Assembly (NCBI GenBank): GCA_023258235.1
Contig: JALQZP010000004.1
Location: 1 to 35,467, forward strand
DNA from: Terrimicrobiaceae bacterium
GTDB lineage: Bacteria > Verrucomicrobiota > Verrucomicrobiia > Chthoniobacterales > Terrimicrobiaceae
Direction: 5' to 3'
DNA length: 35,467 nucleotides
In this document: in pieces, positions 1 through 6,766 of the stretch
Layout of the letters: each line of letters opens with the position of its first letter
Numbering within the stretch: position 1 is the first letter of the stretch
Notes under the pieces: model-generated
Seen by the model: only the letters and a program-made list of their open reading frames with translations
Databases searched by the model: none
What the model was told of the DNA's origin: nothing
Made by a program: the position numbers and the translations under genes

Positions 1-799
1 GGAAAACGGCCGGGCACTGGACAACACGACGGTTGAGAACAACAAACTGCTGATCGCGATCAGGCCTTCCCTCTCCTGGTTTCGACAAGTAACCCTCCAA
101 TTTTATCCCGTTTTCCTCCGTGGCCTCCAAAACCATCAACCTCTTCATAAAGTCGGCTCCAAAAAGATCCACTACACGAACCCCATGTTCGGACGTGCCT
201 CCCGCTTTCCAAATGCAACGCCCCTCACGAAGAAGCGTCATAGTGACCTCGGGATGCGCGATGGCAAGCGACTGCATCTGATAAATGATGTGCGCCGCTT
301 CGGTCTCCTCCCCGCGGAGAAATTTTTTTCGCGCAGGCACATTAAAGAACAGCGAAGCGACTTCAATCGAGGTGCCGGGCGCAACCCCGCAATCGGAAAC
401 CGATTCGATCTTGCCGCCGGCAATTTTTATTTCCGTTCCGGTTTCACACTCCCGGGAGCGAGTGGCCAGAACGAAACGCGAAACACTTGCAATGCTCGGT
501 AGCGCCTCTCCGCGAAATCCCATGGTGGCAACCACCGACAAATCCTCAGCAGAACGGATTTTGCTAGTTGCATGCCGCTCCAGACACAGAATGGCATCCT
601 CGCGATCCATTCCCGACCCGTCATCCGTGACCCGGATCAATTGCCCTCCACCGCGAGCGAACTCCACGGTGATCCGGCGAGCGCCTGCATCAATGCTGTT
701 TTCGACGAGTTCTTTGACTACGGACGCAGGCCGCTCGACCACCTCACCGGCAGCGACCTGGCTTGCAACCTCATCTGTAAGTAGTCGAATCTTTCCCAT
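1..799 (-). CDS. mutL: DNA mismatch repair protein MutL, N-terminal part (3' end lies beyond the window)
   Basis: Manual minus-strand translation from ATG at 799: MGKIRLLTDEVASQVAAGEVVERPASVVKELVENSIDAGARRITVEF...DDGSGM...ATSKI...TMGFRGEALPSI. These are the GHKL ATPase motifs of MutL. The frame stays open to base 1, which is why the ORF track omits it. Confidence 0.96.
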   Translation of the reverse strand, partial: MGKIRLLTDEVASQVAAGEVVERPASVVKELVENSIDAGARRITVEFARGGGQLIRVTDDGSGMDREDAILCLERHATSKIRSAEDLSVVATMGFRGEALPSIASVSRFVLATRSRECETGTEIKIAGGKIESVSDCGVAPGTSIEVASLFFNVPARKKFLRGEETEAAHIIYQMQSLAIAHPEVTMTLLREGRCIWKAGGTSEHGVRVVDLFGADFMKRLMVLEATEENGIKLEGYLSKPGEGRPDRDQQFVVLNRRVVQCPAVF

Positions 800-839
800 G
801 CCATTTGACTTTGCACGGAATCGTTCTTATGAAAAGAAC

Positions 840-1175
840 GTGATCAAAATTACCGATGATGCCGCGCAGGCGCTACTTGACCTTATTGCATCGAAAGGGA
901 AAGGAGAAGGTTTGCGTTTGTCAGTTGAGAAAGGCGGTTGCGCGGGACTTCAGTACATCATGGAGATCGAGATTCAAGGCGATGGGCAACACGTGATCGA
1001 GCATTTGGGAGCCAAGGTTTTCATCGACCACGACAGCGCAAGCTTTCTTGCCGGTTGCACCCTGGATTATGAGGACGGACTTTCTGGTGCCGGATTCCGA
1101 ATCAGAAATCCTCGTGCCGCGAGATCATGTGGATGTGGAACCTCGTTTGAAGAAATGGCTCCGGCCCAATCCTGA
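840..1175 (+). CDS. IscA/SufA/HesB-type iron-sulfur cluster carrier (GTG start at 840; alternative in-frame ATG at 798)
   Basis: In frame within ORF 285..1175: MIKITDDAAQALLDLIASKGKGEGLRLSVEKGGCAGLQY...NPRAARSCGCGTSFEE. Shows the conserved C...CGC cysteine pattern of A-type carriers. The N-terminal part of the listed ORF is antisense to mutL. Confidence 0.9.
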   Translation: MIKITDDAAQALLDLIASKGKGEGLRLSVEKGGCAGLQYIMEIEIQGDGQHVIEHLGAKVFIDHDSASFLAGCTLDYEDGLSGAGFRIRNPRAARSCGCGTSFEEMAPAQS

Positions 1176-1180
1176 TTAAG

Positions 1181-2716
1181 ATGCCCAACGATCCCGGAAG
1201 ACATGGCAACCGAGCGTGGTTCGATGAAACTGATCGCGAAAGCATGCCCTCCTCGAGATCTCCCGACGGAGGCCTCTTTGGTTGGACTGTTCTGATTATT
1301 GTCCTAATAGGCTTTGCCGTCTGCTGCTGGATCGGGAGCTATTACATCTTCGGTCATCCTGAAAAACCATTCAGCCATGAAGTTCTCACCAGGCTAAAAA
1401 AAATTGATCTCCCCAAGCGCTTTGAACTCACTGCAGCACCACGCGGCGAGTTTCTACGGGCCCCTCAAATTCTTGACCGGTTCAGCTCGATGAAACCGCG
1501 GCAACTGGCTCGCACGAATGAAGTTTTTCTTCGTAATTACATTCGCAACTTCAAGCCCGCAGATGGCCTTGTTCCCTACGTGATCGGCACATTCAACATT
1601 TTGGATTCCTACGAGCTCACGAATGAGGATTTTTTTGTTTCAGGGGTTGTCGTGCTCGCTCAATCCAAGGAAAACCCCAACCTTCTCATCGAACAGATTT
1701 TCACCTCGACTAAGAAATCCATCCCCAACCTCCACCGCTCCCTCCTCACCGGTTTGGATATCGACCTCAAACGCGAAAATGAATTGGCCGCGATTATCAA
1801 TGTCGACCGTTTGAAAGACGGTCGCGTTAAGGTGACGACGATTTCAATTTTATACCCGAGCTACGAATCGGCTCAAGAAAACGGAACCTTCTCGCTCGAT
1901 CCGCCAGAACGCCTGAACGTGAAAGCCGGTCTTCCTTTGATCGACAAAACACGCCAATCCGAAGCAGAGGCCAAATACGCCCACTTCCGCCGAAAAACCA
2001 AGCCTTCATCCACCATCAAGGAAACTCCGAAAACAGAATCCACACTGGCCAGCGCGAGTCAGCGCCTGATGCGGGTGGAGAAGCCACTGGCCGTAAACGA
2101 TGCCACGCCAACACCGACGCCCGTTGCCACCCCCATTCCCGCAGGCACACCTCTCCTAGCCTCGGTATCGCCCACACCAGAAGCCGCCTCTATTTCCGTT
2201 CCCTCACCCCTGTCACCTCCAACCCCGGCCTCACCGACACCAGAGGCCCGCAAAGCGATCCCCGCACGACCGACCGCGAAGCCAACCCCTGCGGCAACTC
2301 CGACGCCCGCATTGGTCGTTGCAACTCCAAGTCCAACGCCAACCCCACCCCAAGCGATCGCTGCATCGAACTCCAAAGTCTGGCCTGTATATGAAGCGGG
2401 TAGAATGCCTCGCGGACGCCTTCTCGCTCCCTCCGATGTCCCAGATGTCGCATCCAAAGGCACATCCGGTGAACGTACTTATTTGAATGGAAATTTTAAT
2501 GTGACGGCCTCTGGTGGCGACCGTGCCGTCCTGCGTCCCACACAACGAGGTTCCGATAACATCAGAATCATCGTGCAATACCCCAGTGGCATGAAGGCTC
2601 CCTCCGATGGCAGCTTCGTCTCTCGCGATTCGCGCCGCCCATTCCAAGTGATGGATGTCCGAGCCAGCACCGGCGGGCAAATCAACGTGTATGTGCGCGA
2701 GGTCACGAAGCCTTAG
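1181..2716 (+). CDS. Hypothetical protein: N-terminal TM helix, globular region, Pro/Thr-rich linker, small C-terminal domain
   Basis: 511-aa ORF with TM segment GWTVLIIVLIGFAVCCWIGSYYIF, a PTPTPVATPIPAG...TPSPTPTPP linker and a C-terminal NGNFNVTASGGDRAVLRPTQ...INVYVREVTKP domain. No family recognised. Confidence 0.75.
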   Translation: MPNDPGRHGNRAWFDETDRESMPSSRSPDGGLFGWTVLIIVLIGFAVCCWIGSYYIFGHPEKPFSHEVLTRLKKIDLPKRFELTAAPRGEFLRAPQILDRFSSMKPRQLARTNEVFLRNYIRNFKPADGLVPYVIGTFNILDSYELTNEDFFVSGVVVLAQSKENPNLLIEQIFTSTKKSIPNLHRSLLTGLDIDLKRENELAAIINVDRLKDGRVKVTTISILYPSYESAQENGTFSLDPPERLNVKAGLPLIDKTRQSEAEAKYAHFRRKTKPSSTIKETPKTESTLASASQRLMRVEKPLAVNDATPTPTPVATPIPAGTPLLASVSPTPEAASISVPSPLSPPTPASPTPEARKAIPARPTAKPTPAATPTPALVVATPSPTPTPPQAIAASNSKVWPVYEAGRMPRGRLLAPSDVPDVASKGTSGERTYLNGNFNVTASGGDRAVLRPTQRGSDNIRIIVQYPSGMKAPSDGSFVSRDSRRPFQVMDVRASTGGQINVYVREVTKP

Positions 2717-3827
2717 AGACAGGATTCATGATGAGATAGCAGAGGCGGGACCGATGAAGTTCTCCCGCTTCATGGAGCTTGCACTCTACGATTCGCAAGA
2801 GGGCTACTATGCCAGCGATCGGGCCAAGGTGGGACGCAACGGAGATTTTTTCACCAACGTGAGTGTCGGTCCCGTTTTTGGCGAGATTCTCGCCGGACAA
2901 TTCCTCGAGATGTGGTCCATCCTGGGAGAGCCAAAAGAATTCACCATCGTGGAACAGGGTGCCAATGATGGCCGGCTTGCGCGGGACGTCATGGACGCTC
3001 TCTCCGGCACACCATTGGCAAGGGCCCCTTGGACCTTTATCGAACCCCTCCAGTGTCTTCAAAAAAAACAAAAAAAACTTCTCTCCGGAGCCAATGTCTC
3101 CTGGATTTCATCAACCGACTCGCTCCCTCCTTTTTGCGGAATCCACTTCTCAAATGAACTCTTCGACGCACTGCCCGTGGACATCCTTCAGGCTCATGGC
3201 GGGCTTTGGAGGGAATTGTTGGTAAAATCGGAAGATGACGATTTTCTTTTTAGCCCAGACCAGACCTTGTTCTCCGGGACTTCACTTCCTCCAAGGCCTG
3301 ATGGATTTCTCACCGAGCGCCGGAGTGGGCAGAATGAGCTTCTCCAAAGGATATCGAGTAGAATGGAAAAGGGGTTCCTCCTTGCGATCGACTATGGAAT
3401 GCCTGGGGAAGACATCCTCGCCGAGCACAGAAGCGGAGGGACCCTCGCCTGCTACTCGAAACACCGCCGTGACGAAAACCCACTAGAACGACCAGGCGAA
3501 AAAGACATCACTGCCCACGTTGATTTTTCTTCCCTGTCTCGCGATGCCTGCGCCGTTGACCTGAATTTGAGAGGGTTCACCGATCAGCACCACTTTCTTG
3601 TGGGAGCTGCCACGAGGTTGCTGCAATCCATGGATGGAAAAACACCGACTCCCCAAACGCTCAAAAAGCTCCGCTCATTGCGGATGCTGCTTCATCCGGA
3701 AACGATGGGATCGCAGTTCAAAGTTATCCTCTTTTCCAAAGGAGGAGCTGGCGACAAGCTGCCGAGCGGCTTCTTGCATGCCAGAAATCCCGAACGCCTG
3801 CTTGAAAATCCGGCGACTGGCTTTTAG
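2691..3827 (+). CDS. MidA-like (DUF185) SAM-dependent methyltransferase
   Basis: IHDEIAEAGPMKFSRFMELALYDSQEGYYASDRAKVGRNGDFFTNVSVGPVFGEILAGQFLEMW is typical of the MidA/NDUFAF7 family. Start at ATG 2691 is chosen inside the listed ORF (2655) and is uncertain. Confidence 0.85.
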   Translation: MCARSRSLRDRIHDEIAEAGPMKFSRFMELALYDSQEGYYASDRAKVGRNGDFFTNVSVGPVFGEILAGQFLEMWSILGEPKEFTIVEQGANDGRLARDVMDALSGTPLARAPWTFIEPLQCLQKKQKKLLSGANVSWISSTDSLPPFCGIHFSNELFDALPVDILQAHGGLWRELLVKSEDDDFLFSPDQTLFSGTSLPPRPDGFLTERRSGQNELLQRISSRMEKGFLLAIDYGMPGEDILAEHRSGGTLACYSKHRRDENPLERPGEKDITAHVDFSSLSRDACAVDLNLRGFTDQHHFLVGAATRLLQSMDGKTPTPQTLKKLRSLRMLLHPETMGSQFKVILFSKGGAGDKLPSGFLHARNPERLLENPATGF

Positions 3828-3855
3828 CAAGTCCGAAGCGACTTGCCCGAAGCAT

Positions 3856-4317
3856 TCACTGGTTCCGGCGATGGAATGCCGAAACCGCCCGCTCCGCTTC
3901 CCTCGACTCCACACGTTTTTTCAAATCCATTCGCTTATCGGCAGCCTGTTTTCCCTTGCCGATGCCCACCTCGATTTTGACTAGCCCCTTTTTCCAGTAG
4001 AGACGCAGGGCTGGAATGGTCAGACCATCCCGCTCGATGGCACCGGCCAATTTATCTATCTCGGCCCTGTGCAGCAAAAGTCTTCTCGGGCGCTTGGGTT
4101 CATGCTGCTCGTGACTTGCGCGCTCGTAGGGTTGGATTGTGCTTTCGAAAAGATAAATCTCTCCGTTTTCCAATTTGGCAAAGGCACCTTGAAGAGATAT
4201 CAGACCGGCACGAATGGATTTGACTTCCGTGCCCTTCAGTTCCACCCCGGCCTCAAACCTGTCGAGAATGTGATAATCCCGCAGGGCCTTTCGGTTGGTG
4301 GTAATATCGGATGCCAT
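3856..4317 (-). CDS. smpB: SsrA-binding protein SmpB
   Basis: NRKALRDYHILDRFEAGVELKGTEVKSIRAGLISLQGAFAKLENGEIYLFESTIQPYE...RPRRLLLHRAEIDKL...KGLVKIEVGIGKGKQAADKR is characteristic of SmpB. Confidence 0.97.
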   Translation of the reverse strand: MASDITTNRKALRDYHILDRFEAGVELKGTEVKSIRAGLISLQGAFAKLENGEIYLFESTIQPYERASHEQHEPKRPRRLLLHRAEIDKLAGAIERDGLTIPALRLYWKKGLVKIEVGIGKGKQAADKRMDLKKRVESREAERAVSAFHRRNQ

Positions 4318-4324
4318 ATTTCCG

Positions 4325-4340
4325 CTGCTGCACGCAGCAG
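4325..4340 (-). promoter_or_regulatory. Hairpin just upstream of the smpB start codon
   Basis: Inverted repeat CTGCTG-CACG-CAGCAG. On the minus strand it lies 7 nt before the smpB ATG, in the short rpoZ-smpB gap. Confidence 0.4.
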
Positions 4341-4344
4341 ACCC

Positions 4345-4554
4345 TTAAGCTGCGTCAACGAGAGACTCGGTCAAGACGATCTTGCCTTGAGCGATTTCAA
4401 GAAGAGCCACATCGGCAAGCCCAAGGCTCAAACCGGCATCGACGAGAGGCCGACTGCCTGCATTGAGTTGGCGAACACGACGCGAAACCATATTGATGAG
4501 GACTTGAGTCTCGGGAATGACTTTGGATGCTTCTTCTATGTATTGAGCTTTCAT
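4345..4554 (-). CDS. rpoZ: RNA polymerase omega subunit-like protein (RpoZ)
   Basis: MKAQYIEEASKVIPETQVLINMVSRRVRQLNAGSRPLVD...DVALLEIAQGKI aligns by eye with omega (VLVAARRARQ...ALREIEEGLI). Alternative start at 4572. Confidence 0.75.
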   Translation of the reverse strand: MKAQYIEEASKVIPETQVLINMVSRRVRQLNAGSRPLVDAGLSLGLADVALLEIAQGKIVLTESLVDAA

Positions 4555-4600
4555 AATTGGTATACCGACCACGGCGATGTTCTTCGCCTGCGGAGCGTGA

Positions 4601-4628
4601 AAGCTAGTCCGCCAAATCCCACAGTCAA
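4601..4628 (-). promoter_or_regulatory. Candidate sigma-70-type promoter for rpoZ-smpB
   Basis: Minus strand reads TTGACT (4628-4623), a 16-nt spacer, then TAGCTT (4606-4601). Confidence 0.45.
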
Positions 4629-4647
4629 ATTTTTTTTGGTTTTTTAT

Positions 4648-4675
4648 TTGACATGTAGGGTTAACCCTTTAGTTT
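4648..4675 (+). promoter_or_regulatory. Candidate sigma-70-type promoter for the rplA-rpoBC operon
   Basis: Perfect -35 TTGACA (4648-4653), 16-nt spacer, TAGTTT (4670-4675). An A/T tract (4629-4647) lies directly upstream. Confidence 0.5.
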
Positions 4676-4743
4676 CTCGCCTCCCAACCAAGGAAAAATC
4701 AACAGCAGGAGACCATGGGGTCGCTCGCACTGCACAATATTAA

Positions 4744-5445
4744 ATGCAAAAAAAACGCAGCAAGCGCTATCGCGCAGCGGAAGCAAAAATCGAGTCGCAT
4801 CGCAAGTATCAACTCACTGATGCCATTGAAATCCTCAAGACCCTTCCGGCGCCAAAATTCGATCAAACAGTCACTCTCTCTTTCAAGCTGGGTGTGGATC
4901 CCAAGCAGAGCGACCAAATGGTTCGCGGCACCTGTCCCCTTCCCAACGGCAGCGGAAAAAACGTGCGCGTCCTTGTATTCGCCAGCGGACAAGCCGCTGA
5001 GGCCGCCAAAGAAGCCGGCGCGGAATACGTCGGATTCGAAGATCTCATCAAGAAAGTCACCGGCGGCTTTTCCGAATTCGATGTCGCTGTCGCCACTCCG
5101 GCCGCCATGGCCGAAGTTCGCAAGCTGGGCCGTGTTCTCGGACCACGCGGATTGATGCCGAATCCCAAAACCGGAACCGTGACCGACGACACGGCCAAAG
5201 CCGTCAAGGAAGTCAAAGCCGGACGCGTCGAATTCAAACTCGATAAAAACGGAAACGTTGCTGTGCCTGTTGGCAAATTTTCTTTCGACGGAAAATCGCT
5301 TCTTGAGAATGGCGCCGCCGTCATTGACGCCGTCATCAAATCCCGCCCGCCAACAGCCAAGGGCTCGTTTGTTCAAGCCATCACACTGAGCGCCACCATG
5401 TCACCCGGTCTCTCCGTTGATCCTTCATCGTTCCTGAAACACTAA
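4744..5445 (+). CDS. rplA: 50S ribosomal protein L1
   Basis: YQLTDAIEILKTLPAPKFDQTVTLSFKLGVDPKQSDQMVRGTCPLPNGSGK...GRVLGPRGLMPNPKTGTVT is canonical L1. Confidence 0.98.
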   Translation: MQKKRSKRYRAAEAKIESHRKYQLTDAIEILKTLPAPKFDQTVTLSFKLGVDPKQSDQMVRGTCPLPNGSGKNVRVLVFASGQAAEAAKEAGAEYVGFEDLIKKVTGGFSEFDVAVATPAAMAEVRKLGRVLGPRGLMPNPKTGTVTDDTAKAVKEVKAGRVEFKLDKNGNVAVPVGKFSFDGKSLLENGAAVIDAVIKSRPPTAKGSFVQAITLSATMSPGLSVDPSSFLKH

Positions 5446-5455
5446 TTAAAAAATC

Positions 5456-5977
5456 ATGAGACCCGAGAAAACCTTAATCGTCTCCGACGTCCGCGATAAG
5501 CTCAAAGCCTCGCCATACCTTCTCATCGTTGACTTCACCGGCATGAAGGTGCCGCACTTCGAAAGCCTGAGAACCCGACTTGGCGAAGCCGGAGCCAAAA
5601 TCAGCGTTGTAAGAAATACCTTCTTGCGCATCGCAGCCCAGGAACTGCAGATGCCGGAAATGTCCGAGTCCCTTGCAGGCCAGACCGCCATGGTCACCGG
5701 CGAAGTGGATATTTGCGCCGCAGCCAAAGTCCTCAAGACATTTGCCGCCGAGTTCAAAAAGCCAACTGTCAGAGCTGGAGTTCTGGACAATGCCGCCCTT
5801 TCTGCAGAACAAGTCGCCGCTCTGGCCGACTTGCCAAGCAAGGACGTCCTGCGCGCCACACTTCTCGGCCTCCTTCAGGCTCCCGCAAGCAAGCTTGTTC
5901 GCGTCCTCAACGAACCCGGTGCCAGCTTGGCCCGCGTGCTCAAAGCCAAGGGCGACTCCATGGGAGGCGCGGAATAG
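5456..5977 (+). CDS. rplJ: 50S ribosomal protein L10
   Basis: 173 aa, YLLIVDFTGMKVPHFESLRTRLGEAGAKISVVRNTFLRIA, located between rplA and rplL. Confidence 0.95.
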   Translation: MRPEKTLIVSDVRDKLKASPYLLIVDFTGMKVPHFESLRTRLGEAGAKISVVRNTFLRIAAQELQMPEMSESLAGQTAMVTGEVDICAAAKVLKTFAAEFKKPTVRAGVLDNAALSAEQVAALADLPSKDVLRATLLGLLQAPASKLVRVLNEPGASLARVLKAKGDSMGGAE

Positions 5978-5994
5978 CTTTATACCAAGAATTT

Positions 5995-6097
5995 CGCCCG
6001 TCCGCCGCAAGGTTGGCGGGCGACTAACAAGAAAACACAAACCGGTTCCTTGTCGGTCTGGCGGCGCCAGACTCAATTCCACCGAAGCCTCGGTGGG
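5995..6097 (+). promoter_or_regulatory. Structured rplJ-rplL intergenic region with three hairpins
   Basis: CGCCCG(5995-6000)/CGGGCG(6017-6022); GTCTGGC(6056-6062)/GCCAGAC(6066-6072); CCACCGA(6079-6085)/TCGGTGG(6090-6096). Confidence 0.55.
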
Positions 6098-6123
6098 CGA
6101 CAATACCAAAAAATAACAAACAT

Positions 6124-6510
6124 ATGGCAGATACAAATGCACTCGTCGAGCAACTCAGCGGACTCACCGTCCTCGAAGTCGCCGATCTCGTCAAACAACT
6201 CGAAGAAAAATGGGGCGTTAGCGCAGCGGCACCAGTAGCCGTGGCAGCAGCCGGCGCAGGCGCTGGCGCAGGCGCAGCAGCTCCAGCTGAGGAAAAAACC
6301 TCTTTCGACGTCATCCTTACTGATGCCGGATCCAATAAAATCGGCGTCATCAAAGAAGTGCGCGCAGCTGTGGCCGGACTCGGTCTGGCTGAAGCCAAGG
6401 CTCTCGTTGAGAGCGCACCCAAAGCCCTCAAAGAGGGTGTCACCAAGGAAGAAGCCGCTGAGATCAAGAAAAAGATCGAAGCCGCCGGCGCCAAGGTCGA
6501 AATCAAGTAA
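6124..6510 (+). CDS. rplL: 50S ribosomal protein L7/L12
   Basis: Ala/Gly-rich hinge followed by [72 protein letters not shown]. Confidence 0.98.
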   Translation: MADTNALVEQLSGLTVLEVADLVKQLEEKWGVSAAAPVAVAAAGAGAGAGAAAPAEEKTSFDVILTDAGSNKIGVIKEVRAAVAGLGLAEAKALVESAPKALKEGVTKEEAAEIKKKIEAAGAKVEIK

Positions 6511-6522
6511 GCCAGTTTCAAG

Positions 6523-6563
6523 CCCGCAGAGAGAAAAGATTTTTTTCTTGCTCTCTCTGCGGG
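6523..6563 (+). terminator. Long hairpin between rplL and rpoB (candidate attenuator or processing site)
   Basis: Perfect 12-bp stem CCCGCAGAGAGA (6523-6534) / TCTCTCTGCGGG (6552-6563), with possible inner AAGA/TCTT pairing. The downstream U-tract is weak (TCCCTTTAATTTA). Confidence 0.6.
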
Positions 6564-6766
6564 TCCCTTTAATTTATCCCGTTCGCTTCAAAAGCAAAAC
6601 AAGCCATCTGACGAATTCCATCAAAACAAATTTCAGCTCCGTCAACGAAAGAATGCGCGAAACTAGCGCCGTTTTTCCGTCGCCGGATATTTTTGTTTTT
6701 GAACATCGCCCGATGACCATCGCCGGATAATCCGGTAAAAACCACTAGCGGCATCTCACAAATACC

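Noticed and set aside
2059-2463. Gly/Val-rich minus-strand ORF (GVGVGLGVATTNAGVGVAAGVG)
   Set aside because: Reverse reading of the Pro/Thr-rich linker codons of the 1181-2716 gene.
4069-4743. 224-aa plus-strand ORF
   Set aside because: Antisense to smpB and rpoZ and it runs through the divergent promoter region. No recognisable protein features.
4715-5155. ORF preceded by AGGAG that starts 29 nt before rplA and overlaps its 5' half in another frame
   Set aside because: SD-to-ATG spacing is only 3 nt and the product (MGSLALHNIKCKKNAASAIAQ...) looks like a frame shadow of rplA. rplA itself starts at 4744 after an in-frame TAA.
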